Shown here piece after piece: positions 8,071-15,752 of a stretch of 64,000 bases of DNA. This stretch comes from Elusimicrobiota bacterium. Its GTDB lineage: Bacteria > Elusimicrobiota > Elusimicrobia > FEN-1173. Location: contig JADJZR010000013.1 of the NCBI GenBank assembly GCA_016715645.1, positions 14,785 to 78,784 of the forward strand, read 5' to 3'. Position numbers and translations under genes: made by a program. Below the pieces are notes generated by a model that saw only the letters and a program-made list of their open reading frames with translations, was not told the DNA's origin and did no database searches. Position 1 is the stretch's first letter, and the number at the start of each line of letters is the position of its first letter.

Positions 8071-8739
8071 TTACTGGAAGGTGTACCGGGCCGAAAGACC
8101 CCAAATTTTTTCGTTGCCGAAATGAATCTCCGTTGACACGTTCCAAGCCTCGTTGGGCTCCCACCCCGCGCCCGCGAACCCACCCATTTCCTGGGCCAAC
8201 CCGTAATCCGTTTTAACGCCGCCGGTCTCGCGATTGATGTCGGCTTTCAGCATGGACACCCCGCCGGTCATGTTGAGGTCACGCGGGAGCGGACAGGTCA
8301 ACCCAGCTCCCATTCCTAACTCCACCCAGTTAAAATTGTCTTTCTCCGACTCGTGTCCATCGTAGTAATCCACCGTAGCCAAAAGACCCGCGCGCAACGG
8401 CCCCAAAGATTCGGGCGGCGCCCAATGAATTCCTCCCCCCACGCTCCACACGTCCGGGTTCGAGGAAGAACCGTCAAAGGTGACCCGGGATGTGAGCGGC
8501 GTCCCCCTCACCAGCATTTCGAACCCTTGCCCCAATCCCCTGGCGTATTGAAGAACCAGTCGGCGGGAGCTCATTTTTTGCTTGCTCCCATCGGCGTCAT
8601 CCTCCAATGTTCGATAACCCGCGTCATAAACAAATTCGATCGATTGACCGTCGCGTTCGGTGGCCTTTCCCACCGCCCCATACCACGCGGCCCGCCCCGA
8701 CACCGCCGCCAACATCACCAGAAGACAAGTCTTTTTCAA
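8071..8739 (-). CDS. Putative outer-membrane beta-barrel protein between atpG and atpD
   Basis: 222 residues from TTG 8739, preceded by a G-rich purine stretch. An N-terminal signal peptide (MKKTCLLVMLAAVSGRAAW) is followed by alternating polar/hydrophobic strands with aromatic girdle residues. The protein ends in WGLSARYTFQ, close to the C-terminal aromatic signature of outer-membrane barrels. It contains no ATP synthase motif. Its presence in the operon is unexplained. It has ten bases of spacing to atpD, and the atpD ribosome site lies in that gap. I do not recognise a named family. Confidence 0.7.
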   Translation of the reverse strand: MKKTCLLVMLAAVSGRAAWYGAVGKATERDGQSIEFVYDAGYRTLEDDADGSKQKMSSRRLVLQYARGLGQGFEMLVRGTPLTSRVTFDGSSSNPDVWSVGGGIHWAPPESLGPLRAGLLATVDYYDGHESEKDNFNWVELGMGAGLTCPLPRDLNMTGGVSMLKADINRETGGVKTDYGLAQEMGGFAGAGWEPNEAWNVSTEIHFGNEKIWGLSARYTFQ

Positions 8740-8748
8740 GTCGACCCC

Positions 8749-9144
8749 CTAATAGAACGTCAATGTTTCCCGCCGGTCGTCGAAAGCGACTCTGAATTTA
8801 TCAAATACGCCCTTTCGGCCCAGCAGGTTGAAAGCTCCCCCCAACGCCGAACAGAAACCCACTTCCACCGTGACCACCCGCCGACCCAACCGCATTTTCA
8901 AATCTTTCACATACACCGGTATTCTGCGGTCGCCGGCCACGACAATATAAAACTTTCGGCATCCCCGCAGATCCACGCCTAACCGTCGGGCCTCATACAT
9001 GTGCAAAATGCTGAGGCTGGCCCCGGAATCCACATACACCCACAAGTTGTGCCACCGGTCCCGGCCCCGGAACTCCACCGGGATGACCGGAGCCTTGTTG
9101 TCACGAAAAACGGAATAGTCGAAGCGAATCAAATTCCCGTCCAA
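8749..9144 (-). CDS. Retropepsin-like aspartyl protease-fold protein
   Basis: 131 residues, probably from TTG 9144. The active-site motif DSGAS is at 39-43 within LWVYVDSGASLSILHMYEA, and a glycine-rich flap-like segment (GGAFNLLGRKGVFDKF) near the C-terminus is typical of single-domain retropepsin-like proteins, which dimerise to form an active site. It overlaps the 3' end of the DUF5678 gene by 44 bp, and the two often occur as a pair in bacteria and archaea. Its substrate is unknown. The start is uncertain; TTG at 9132 is also possible. Confidence 0.78.
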   Translation of the reverse strand: MDGNLIRFDYSVFRDNKAPVIPVEFRGRDRWHNLWVYVDSGASLSILHMYEARRLGVDLRGCRKFYIVVAGDRRIPVYVKDLKMRLGRRVVTVEVGFCSALGGAFNLLGRKGVFDKFRVAFDDRRETLTFY

Positions 9145-9337
9145 TCTCGCGGGCGTCCGGTACGCGAAGCACCGTCGCCGCCCCGCCGCCGGGAACCGTC
9201 CGCGCCCGTCGTTGCACCGCGTCGGCCTTCCCGCCCACAGCCACCACCTGCCGGTTGGCCACCGCCACGTAACGGCCGCCGTACAGATCCACCAAATCCC
9301 CGAAATTTTTTGCGATCCAACGGTCGTTTTTTTTCAT
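9101..9337 (-). CDS. DUF5678-like small protein
   Basis: 78 residues beginning MKKNDRWIAKNFGDLVDLYG, then GRYVAVANRQVVAVGGKADAV and a basic tail with ATVLRVPDA. This is the pattern of DUF5678 proteins (often mis-annotated as a succinyl-CoA synthetase fragment). The start overlaps the atpG stop by 4 bp (ATGA), so it is translationally coupled to an ATP synthase subunit. It is followed by the retropepsin-like gene, a known neighbour type for DUF5678. The function is not known. Confidence 0.72.
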   Translation of the reverse strand: MKKNDRWIAKNFGDLVDLYGGRYVAVANRQVVAVGGKADAVQRRARTVPGGGAATVLRVPDAREIGREFDSLRLFRFS

Positions 9338-10227
9338 TGCAATGCCTCCGCGCCGGCCACCAACTCAGAAATTTCCTTTGTAATCGCGGCCTGCCGAATT
9401 TTGTTGGCGGTCAACGTCAACCCCGCGATCAGCTCTTGGGCGTTTTTGGACGCGTTTTCCATGGCCGTCATGCGGGCGCCCATTTCCGACGCATACGATT
9501 CCAACAGGGCCCGGAACACCTGGGCTTTGATGGCCCGTGGGAACAGAGCCTCCAGCAAGTGGGTCCGTTGCGGCTCGTAGATAAACGGCGCGCTGTGAAG
9601 GTTCGACACCGGCCGCGGAGGCGGCGTCAAGGGCAACAGGGTCGTCGTCACCACATTCTGCTGAATGGCGGATTTAAACTCCGTGTAGATCATCGTGACA
9701 TCTTTGGCCCGCGATTGGATAAAAAAGTCGATCGCGTCTTGGCCGATCATTTCCGCCTGGGTATAGCCGAGTTGATTAAAAAGGCCCACGTATTCGTGGG
9801 GAACCCGGGTGTTGAGACGGCGAAAATAATCCCGGGCCTTGCGACCCACGGCCAACAGGTCCACCGGCCGGTCGGTGTTGCCGCGCAAAAACTCCAGCCC
9901 TTTTTTAATCAGAGCGGTGTTAAAGGCTCCACACAAACCCCGGTCAGCGGTAATCAACAAAAGGCCCCTCGGCCCGTCCGGATTTCCTTTCAAAAGAGGA
10001 TGATTAAGCTCGTCGGCGGTCAACACGCCGTCTTGGTTGAGGTCGGCCACCTGCCACAACACGTCCGCCAACAGGTCGGTCATTTTGGCCGCGAACGGAC
10101 GCGCTCCCACAATACGCCCCTGGGCCCGCCGCAAACGAGCCGCCGCCACCATTTTCATGGCTTTGGTGATCTGTTGGGTCGATTTGACGCTTTTAACTTT
10201 GCGCCGCAATTCTCGAAGAGAGGGCAC
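9334..10227 (-). CDS. atpG: ATP synthase gamma subunit
   Basis: 297 residues from GTG 10227. The N-terminal MPSLRELRRKVKSVKSTQQI and MKMVAAARLRRAQ, and the C-terminal helix with MGARMTAMENASKNAQELI, are the gamma signatures forming the rotating coiled coil. The central region has the usual Rossmann-like fold with ITADRGLCGAFN. It is separated from atpA by an MNT/HEPN pair and from atpD by three unrelated genes. Confidence 0.96.
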   Translation of the reverse strand: MPSLRELRRKVKSVKSTQQITKAMKMVAAARLRRAQGRIVGARPFAAKMTDLLADVLWQVADLNQDGVLTADELNHPLLKGNPDGPRGLLLITADRGLCGAFNTALIKKGLEFLRGNTDRPVDLLAVGRKARDYFRRLNTRVPHEYVGLFNQLGYTQAEMIGQDAIDFFIQSRAKDVTMIYTEFKSAIQQNVVTTTLLPLTPPPRPVSNLHSAPFIYEPQRTHLLEALFPRAIKAQVFRALLESYASEMGARMTAMENASKNAQELIAGLTLTANKIRQAAITKEISELVAGAEALQ

Positions 10228-10230
10228 GGG

Positions 10231-10620
10231 TCAAATTCTTCCTTTGAGCTTTCCTCGGACAAAAGCCCGGACTTCTTTCATGGCTTTGATCGCTCGACCG
10301 GCTTCCTTCCGATCCGCCTCATCACCAGGATAACGAACATCAACCGAATAAGGATTAAGCGTCTTCAAGAGATCCCCAATCAAAGCGAATGTTCCATCCA
10401 AACGCACAACCGATTCCCGAAGTTCCGCCAAATCATGGGTTTTAAAAAACGGTTTCTTGCAAGAAACCAAAAAAGCCTTCCAATATTTTTCGGCGCATTG
10501 CTGAGAATGAAAACAAACAATATCGCAAAGGGACCGCTTTCTCTCCTTAAAAAGAATGAGGGCCGCGTCATAATCCTGCTCGGCCTTGTCCGCCCATTCG
10601 CGAAGCAAATCATCGCTCAT
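10231..10620 (-). CDS. HEPN-domain protein, partner of the adjacent MNT nucleotidyltransferase
   Basis: 129 residues, mostly helical. The HEPN hallmark is CFHSQQCAEKYWKAFL (residues 36-51), followed by THDLAEL and a Tyr-rich YSVDVRYPGD segment. In HEPN/MNT modules the HEPN partner is usually an RNase toxin. The classic R-x4-6-H motif is not evident here (KTHDL has Lys rather than Arg upstream), so catalysis is uncertain. The start overlaps the MNT gene by 11 bp, and the stop is only 3 bp before atpG. Confidence 0.85.
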   Translation of the reverse strand: MSDDLLREWADKAEQDYDAALILFKERKRSLCDIVCFHSQQCAEKYWKAFLVSCKKPFFKTHDLAELRESVVRLDGTFALIGDLLKTLNPYSVDVRYPGDEADRKEAGRAIKAMKEVRAFVRGKLKGRI

Positions 10621-10996
10621 ACAAAACCTGGCCCCGCGAGGTTATTTCATCAAGAAAAAAATCCCCATGCCCGACGCGATCGCGAATCTGTTTTGTTGAA
10701 CGAACAACGATATCGACCGGGAACAACCGAGGCGAGAGCGCATCGTGCGCCTTGTAGGCAACGTTGAGCCGAGCGGGTCGGGTCGGCGCGCGATGGATGA
10801 CCAAAAAATCCACATCGCTGTCCTGCGTCGGCTGACCGTAGGCGTAGGATCCGAACAAAATCACCTTTTCCGGGCGAACGGCCTTCGCGATGGCTTGAGC
10901 CGCTTTCACGATTTCCGATCGCGCGATGGGCCGAAACCCGCGCGGTCTGGACGCCTCCCGCCGAACGCGACCGCCGTGAAACGAAGCCGCGGGCAT
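10610..10996 (-). CDS. MNT-type minimal nucleotidyltransferase (antitoxin-like)
   Basis: 128 residues with the pol-beta nucleotidyltransferase signature: FGSYAYGQ (GS at 49-50), D61 and D63 in TQDSDVDFLV, and a third Asp at 95 in LFPVDIVV. All three metal-binding aspartates are intact. In HEPN/MNT pairs this enzyme can neutralise the HEPN toxin by AMPylation. ATG at 10996 lies one base after the atpA stop; an internal GTG after the basic leader is a possible alternative start. Being embedded between atpA and atpG, it must share the ATP synthase transcript. Confidence 0.88.
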   Translation of the reverse strand: MPAASFHGGRVRREASRPRGFRPIARSEIVKAAQAIAKAVRPEKVILFGSYAYGQPTQDSDVDFLVIHRAPTRPARLNVAYKAHDALSPRLFPVDIVVRSTKQIRDRVGHGDFFLDEITSRGQVLYER

Positions 10997-10997
10997 T

Positions 10998-12509
10998 TTA
11001 TTTAAACGCGCCTTTGAACGCCGTGATCGCTTGGGTTAACTGGGCTTTAACGTTGTCGTCCAGAACTTTTTTTTCATCCAAGGTTTTCAGAACGTCGGGC
11101 CGGTCCTTCACCAAAAAGGCGAACAGTCCGTCTTCGAATCCGCGCAGGCGGTCCAAAGGAAGATCGTCCAAAAATCCGTTGGTGGCGGCGAAAATCAAAG
11201 CCACCTGATGGGACACCGCCAGCGGCTCGTATTGGCCCTGTTTTAAAATTTCCACCAACCTCTGGCCCCGGGCCAGTTGCGCCTGGGACGTCTTGTCCAG
11301 GTCCGACCCGAACTGGGCGAAGGCGGCCAGTTCGTTGTACTGGGCCAAATCCAACCGAAGTTTTCCCGCCACCTGTTTCATGGCCTTGACTTGGGCGCTT
11401 CCGCCCACGCGGCTCACCGACAAACCCACGTTCACCGCCGGACGAACCCCTGAATAAAACAGGTTCGCTTCCAAGTAAATCTGGCCGTCGGTGATGGAAA
11501 TCACGTTGGTGGGAATGTAGGCCGACACGTCCCCGGCTTGGGTTTCAATGACTGGCAAAGCCGTCAACGACCCGCCGCCGTTTTTGTCGGACAGCTTACA
11601 CGCCCGTTCCAGCAGGCGGGAATGCAAATAAAACACGTCGCCTGGAAACGCTTCCCGTCCCGGCGGTCGTCGCAACAACAAAGACAACTGCCGATAGGCG
11701 GCCGCGTGTTTCGACAGGTCGTCGTAAACCACCAACACGTGCCGGCCCGACCACATAAATTCTTCGCCGATGGCGCATCCGGCGTAGGGCGCCACGTACT
11801 GAAGCGGCGCCGGTTCCGACGCGGTGGCGGCCACCACCACCGTGTAGTCCATGGCCCCGTGATCGGTGAGCTTTTGCACGACCTGGGCGACGGTGGACTG
11901 TTTCTGCCCGACAGCCACGTAAATGCACAGGGGCCGGTTGGGATCTTTCTTTTGATTGATGATGGCGTCGATGGCGATGGCGGTTTTGCCGGTTTGGCGA
12001 TCCCCGATGATCAGTTCCCGCTGGCCGCGACCGATGGGAATCATGGCGTCGATGGCCTTGAGGCCCGTTTGCAAGGGTTCGCGCACCGGTTGGCGCTCAA
12101 CCACGCCGGGAGCCACCACTTCGATGGGCCGCCCTTTAGCCGACGCGATGGGCCCTTTACCGTCGATGGGCTGACCCAAGGCGTTGACCACCCGGCCGAT
12201 CAATCCTTCGCCCACGGGCACTTCCATGATGCGCCCCGTGCGGCGAACTTCGTCACCTTCTTTAATCAGCGTCGCTTCTCCCAGCAACACGGCGCCCACG
12301 CTTTCGCGTTCCAGGTTCAACACGATGCCCACCACGCCGTGGGGAAAGGCCAACATTTCGCCGGCCATCGCGTTGCCCAATCCGTAAACCCGGGCAATGC
12401 CGTCGCCCACTTGAAGCACAGAGCCCACCTCTTTCATTTCCGTCGAAAGGGACACCCCTTCCAGACGGTCTTTTAAAACGCGAGTGATTTCTTCGGGTTG
12501 AATCGACAT
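10998..12509 (-). CDS. atpA: ATP synthase alpha subunit
   Basis: 503 residues, normal length. Walker A GDRQTGKT at 169-176, the arginine-finger region (SVSRVGGSAQVKAMK) and the conserved PGREAFPGDVFYLHSRLLERA segment are intact. Alpha carries non-catalytic nucleotide sites and alternates with beta in F1. It follows atpH and is immediately followed by the MNT gene. Confidence 0.98.
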   Translation of the reverse strand: MSIQPEEITRVLKDRLEGVSLSTEMKEVGSVLQVGDGIARVYGLGNAMAGEMLAFPHGVVGIVLNLERESVGAVLLGEATLIKEGDEVRRTGRIMEVPVGEGLIGRVVNALGQPIDGKGPIASAKGRPIEVVAPGVVERQPVREPLQTGLKAIDAMIPIGRGQRELIIGDRQTGKTAIAIDAIINQKKDPNRPLCIYVAVGQKQSTVAQVVQKLTDHGAMDYTVVVAATASEPAPLQYVAPYAGCAIGEEFMWSGRHVLVVYDDLSKHAAAYRQLSLLLRRPPGREAFPGDVFYLHSRLLERACKLSDKNGGGSLTALPVIETQAGDVSAYIPTNVISITDGQIYLEANLFYSGVRPAVNVGLSVSRVGGSAQVKAMKQVAGKLRLDLAQYNELAAFAQFGSDLDKTSQAQLARGQRLVEILKQGQYEPLAVSHQVALIFAATNGFLDDLPLDRLRGFEDGLFAFLVKDRPDVLKTLDEKKVLDDNVKAQLTQAITAFKGAFK

Positions 12510-12542
12510 GGCGTCCTCATCCTTTGTGAGAGTAAAACGCGA

Positions 12543-13097
12543 TCATCGAGCGGACCCTTGCAACCACGCCTCACGAAGCCGCTCGAGCTGTGCCTTTAAA
12601 CTGTTGTCCCACACGCGGTCCCCCACACGAAACACCGCCCCGCCCACCAAGTCTTCGCGAACCCGCGCGTCCAACGAGACCGTACCGCCCCATTTTTTTT
12701 CCAATTCCCGCCGCAATCGATCCCGCTCGTCGGCCGCAAGCGCCCGGGGGGTTTCCACCCGCACCGACAGAACACCCCCCGCCGCGTCGGCGAGCCGTTC
12801 GTATTCCGGAACAATGTCGCGCAAGGCGTCCCAACGTTTTTTTTCCAGCAAAAGCGACACAAACCGTTCCGTCACCGGAGAAAGATGACCCAGCGCCTTT
12901 TGAAGCAACGCCCTTTTATCGGCCCGGGCGAACCGCGGATGACGAAGGGCCGATTCCAACGAAGGGACCGCGTCCAAAGCCGCGCAAAGAGCGGCCAGCT
13001 CCTGACGGACCGAGTCCACGGCTTTTTGACCCGCCGCCGCGGAAAAAAGGGCCCGGGCGTAGCGCCTCGCCACCGGTCGGTCCTGAAGCTTCAGCAC
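12543..13097 (-). CDS. atpH: ATP synthase delta subunit
   Basis: About 184 residues from GTG 13097 (VLKLQDRPVARRYARALFSAA), which matches the usual N-terminus; an upstream TTG at 13145 would overlap atpF. The C-terminal domain carries the delta signature (LVGGAVFRVGDRVWDNSLKAQLERL). Delta links the peripheral stalk to the top of F1. GC content is high, with many Arg codons. Confidence 0.93.
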   Translation of the reverse strand: MLKLQDRPVARRYARALFSAAAGQKAVDSVRQELAALCAALDAVPSLESALRHPRFARADKRALLQKALGHLSPVTERFVSLLLEKKRWDALRDIVPEYERLADAAGGVLSVRVETPRALAADERDRLRRELEKKWGGTVSLDARVREDLVGGAVFRVGDRVWDNSLKAQLERLREAWLQGSAR

Positions 13098-13116
13098 GCG
13101 ACCGCCCGAGGAACCG

Positions 13117-13626
13117 TCACGGTTTGGGCGCGGCCCATTTTTCAAAGTCTCCCAGGGCTTCCTGCATCAAGCGGTCTTGGAACGGTTTATCCAACCCGCG
13201 TCGAAGCATTTTTTCCGTGGCCAACAACGACATCCGCGCCACATCGGCGCGCAGGTCGCGCAGCAACCGTTGTTCTTCGTCGGCCCACTTCTTGCGCGAT
13301 TCGTCGATGATCCGCTCGGCTTGGGCGTGGGCCGTTCGGGCCAGATCCTCTTTCAACGCCCGGGCTTGGGATTCGGCGTGGGCCAGCAGATCGCGGGTTT
13401 TGGATTCCACCCCCGCCAGCTGAGCCTCATACGAACGGCGAAGTTCTTCGGCGGCTTTTTGGGCCTTGTCCGCCGCCGCGGCGCTTTGGCGAAGGCTGTC
13501 TTCCCGAGCGTCCAACGCCGCCAGGATGGGTTTCCAGGCGAACCGTGCCAGCACAAACGCCAACCCGGCGAACGTGACCACGGTCCAGACCATCAGACCG
13601 ATCTCGGGATTAAGTAGTTTCTCCAC
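13117..13626 (-). CDS. atpF: ATP synthase b subunit (peripheral stalk)
   Basis: 169 residues from GTG 13626. One N-terminal transmembrane segment (IGLMVWTVVTFAGLAFVLARF) is followed by a long charged coiled coil (AAADKAQKAAEELRRSYEA and similar), the standard b-subunit design. Only one b gene is present, so a homodimer is expected. It lies between atpE and atpH as usual. Confidence 0.95.
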   Translation of the reverse strand: MEKLLNPEIGLMVWTVVTFAGLAFVLARFAWKPILAALDAREDSLRQSAAAADKAQKAAEELRRSYEAQLAGVESKTRDLLAHAESQARALKEDLARTAHAQAERIIDESRKKWADEEQRLLRDLRADVARMSLLATEKMLRRGLDKPFQDRLMQEALGDFEKWAAPKP

Positions 13627-13642
13627 GTGAGATCAACCCGGT

Positions 13643-13915
13643 TTAGTGGCCGGCGGGAGACTTCAAGGCCATCAACAGGCACACCACCAACGCAAAAAAC
13701 GCCAGCCCTTCGATGAGCGCGGCGGGAATGATCATGGACGTCCGAAGCGTTCCGGCGGCTTCCGGTTGGCGCGCGGTTCCTTCCAAAGCGGCGCTGGCCA
13801 ACCGAGCGATGCCCGATGCCGCGGCCAACATGCACAACCCCGCGCCCAAACCCGCCCCGATGTATCCCAGCCCCAAAAAGAGCTGACTGCTTTGCATCAC
13901 AGGTTGCATATCCAT
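13643..13915 (-). CDS. atpE: ATP synthase c subunit (proteolipid ring)
   Basis: 90 residues, two transmembrane helices joined by the polar loop ARQPE (48-52). The ion-binding carboxylate is E69 in PAALIEGLAFFAL. The residues that bind Na+ in sodium-type rings (a Gln in helix 1, and Ser-Thr directly after the Glu) are absent, so proton coupling is inferred. ATG 13915 has a near-perfect GAGGAGGT ribosome site, fitting the high copy number needed. Confidence 0.95.
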   Translation of the reverse strand: MDMQPVMQSSQLFLGLGYIGAGLGAGLCMLAAASGIARLASAALEGTARQPEAAGTLRTSMIIPAALIEGLAFFALVVCLLMALKSPAGH

Positions 13916-13954
13916 TTCGTTGTTACCTCCTCGTGTGGTGTGTGATGGACGGAC

Positions 13955-14701
13955 CTAGTGAGAATGAACGGCTCCGCCCACGAAAATCGCCGACAACAGC
14001 GTGAAAATGTACGCCTGCAAAAACGCCACAAAAAGCTCCAACAGACTGATGCCCAAAGCCGCCGACACCGACAAGGGCGCCACCCACACTTTTTCGAATA
14101 GGAAAATGAGCGCCAAGAACGCCAAAATCACGATATGCCCGGCGATCATGTTGGCGAACAACCGAATACACAAAGCGAACGTTTTTGTCAAAAGGCCCAA
14201 CAGTTCGATCGGGTACATCAACGGCAACAACCACACTGGCATGCCGTGGGGAACGAGGCTTTTGACGTATCCCCCGAACCCGTGCTCGCGCACGCCGGCC
14301 ACGTTGATCATAAAAAAAGTGCATACGGCCAGGGCCGCCGTCACGGAAATGTTGCCCGTCGGCGTCGCGCTTCCCGGGACCAAGCCCATCAAATTCATGA
14401 GAAGAATAAAAAAGAACGTGGAGAGAAAGTAAGGCAAATAGGCGCGCCCTTCCTCCCCCAGATTGGGAAGGACGATATCGTCGCGAACAAACACGGCGAG
14501 ACTTTCGACGAACAGCACCCATCGGTTTCGTTTTCCCCGTCGCGCCATTTGACCGGCGGCCACAAACGAGGCCGCGGCCACGGCCGCGGCGATCCACATC
14601 ACCAGCAAATGTTTGGAGAACCGAAACGACAGCGGACCCGCGCTGACGTGGGAGTAGACGTGGTCCAAAAGATGGTGTTCCAAGGTGTGGACAAAGTTCA
14701 T
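13955..14701 (-). CDS. atpB: ATP synthase a subunit
   Basis: 248 residues with five to six transmembrane segments. The essential arginine is R180 in TFALCIRLFANMIAGHI, and the N-terminal LEHHLLDH and PLSFRFSKH are typical. With the c ring it forms the proton channel. The start overlaps the upstream small membrane protein stop by 4 bp (ATGA). Confidence 0.96.
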   Translation of the reverse strand: MNFVHTLEHHLLDHVYSHVSAGPLSFRFSKHLLVMWIAAAVAAASFVAAGQMARRGKRNRWVLFVESLAVFVRDDIVLPNLGEEGRAYLPYFLSTFFFILLMNLMGLVPGSATPTGNISVTAALAVCTFFMINVAGVREHGFGGYVKSLVPHGMPVWLLPLMYPIELLGLLTKTFALCIRLFANMIAGHIVILAFLALIFLFEKVWVAPLSVSAALGISLLELFVAFLQAYIFTLLSAIFVGGAVHSH

Positions 14702-15075
14702 TGGGGCAACCTGTTCTGCCTCCCGATAAAATAGACCTCGATTATAGACAGCCCCGCCAAGGCCCCCGCCGCCGACAAAGCAAACAGCGCGACGGTGGAG
14801 GGATCAAACCGCCAGGCCGCCACGATGCCCGCGGCCACCCCCGCCAACCGACCCAAAATTCCACCGAGAAACACACCGAAAAAAAAGCCGTTCGAACCCC
14901 GCAACGCCAACGACAACGTCCAGTAACTGGGCAACGCCAACCCTGCCGCCAGCCACACGCCCCAACGAACGGGACCCGCCGATGGGGAAAGGAACGTTGC
15001 CGCCGTTATCAACCCCGAAACCATTGCCAAAGCCCCCGTCGCACACAGGCGAAGGGACCGAACCTCCGATCGCAC
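14698..15075 (-). CDS. AtpI-like small membrane protein at the head of the atp operon
   Basis: 125 residues from GTG 15075 with four hydrophobic segments (CATGALAMVSGLITAATFL, VRWGVWLAAGLALPSYWTL, and a glycine-rich FFFGVFLGGILGRLAGVAAG). It sits directly before atpB and is coupled to it by ATGA, the position of ATP synthase subunit I/AtpI. Sequence similarity to AtpI cannot be checked here, so the name is by position and topology. Confidence 0.65.
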   Translation of the reverse strand: MRSEVRSLRLCATGALAMVSGLITAATFLSPSAGPVRWGVWLAAGLALPSYWTLSLALRGSNGFFFGVFLGGILGRLAGVAAGIVAAWRFDPSTVALFALSAAGALAGLSIIEVYFIGRQNRLPQ

Positions 15076-15078
15076 GGC

Positions 15079-15273
15079 TCACCGATCCCGTAAAAAAGGT
15101 TTCAAAAAAGTGTACATCCCGACGGCCAATCCCACCGCGCCTCCCGCCAACAAACCCCAGGGGTCTGTGTTCCACCGGGCATCGGCGCGGCGCCCGACGT
15201 AAAGGCCCACCAACACAGAGACAGCCAACTGGGTTCCGCCCAACACCGACTCAAAACCTTTCGAGCGCCCCAT
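15079..15273 (-). CDS. AtpZ/AtpI-like two-helix protein, first gene of the atp operon
   Basis: 64 residues with two transmembrane segments. The pattern (GGTQLAVSVLVGLYVGRRAD, then DPWGLLAGGAVGLAVGMYTF) is typical of AtpZ-family proteins (AtpZ/AtpI; implicated in Mg/Ca transport or c-ring assembly). ATG 15273 is preceded by AGGAGGCGACC, a strong ribosome site. It is separated from the AtpI-like gene by a few bases. Confidence 0.75.
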   Translation of the reverse strand: MGRSKGFESVLGGTQLAVSVLVGLYVGRRADARWNTDPWGLLAGGAVGLAVGMYTFLKPFLRDR

Positions 15274-15309
15274 GGTCGCCTCCTGGCCGATCGATTGAAC
15301 GAGAAGTCT

Positions 15310-15334
15310 ACTATAGCCAGTGAACCGCTGTCAA
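15310..15334 (-). promoter_or_regulatory. Candidate atp operon promoter elements
   Basis: On the minus strand a perfect TTGACA (15334-15329) is followed by TATAGT (15315-15310). Their spacing is only 13 bp, shorter than normal, so one of the two may not be the true element. The position, about 40-60 bp upstream of the first atp gene, is right for the operon promoter. Confidence 0.35.
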
Positions 15335-15395
15335 AATAAAATTCTCTTGAACTGGAAATATTCTCTTTCTTTTGGTAGATAATGGGTACGGCCCC

Positions 15396-15752
15396 ATGAA
15401 AAAAAAGAGCCCCCCGAAAAAATCGACCCCGCGAACAAGCGGAGGAGAACGGCGAAAGACGGAACGGCGTCGTGCGTCCCGCCGTCTGAGAAAATCCGCC
15501 GCCCCCGCCCAACGCCGAAAGGACAAAACCCGCCGTTCCGCTTCGCGTCGGCGCGGTGTTCGGCGCGCCGGAGACACTTTTTTAGGAAAAATCGAGGAAT
15601 TGAAATCGTTGGGGAAAAGGGAGGAAGTGCTTCCTCCTTTGGAAGAAGAAGTGATTACGGACGGTCTTGAAACCGTTTCCGGTGACGAGCCGCCCGCCAA
15701 CGAGCCAGAATCCGATCCCACAGATCCGGCCCCAGAATCAGAAAATAATTAA
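15396..15752 (+). CDS. Small charge-segregated hypothetical protein
   Basis: 118 residues. The first half is extremely basic (MKKKSPPKKSTPR, then many Arg-rich blocks such as ERRKTERRRASRRLRK) and the second half is acidic (VLPPLEEEVITDGLE, ending ESDPTDPAPESENN). No fold is recognisable; nucleic acid binding is plausible from composition only. The start is ATG 15396. It runs convergently into the rhomboid-like gene, with about 98 bp of 3' overlap, which weakens the call somewhat. Confidence 0.5.
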   Translation: MKKKSPPKKSTPRTSGGERRKTERRRASRRLRKSAAPAQRRKDKTRRSASRRRGVRRAGDTFLGKIEELKSLGKREEVLPPLEEEVITDGLETVSGDEPPANEPESDPTDPAPESENN

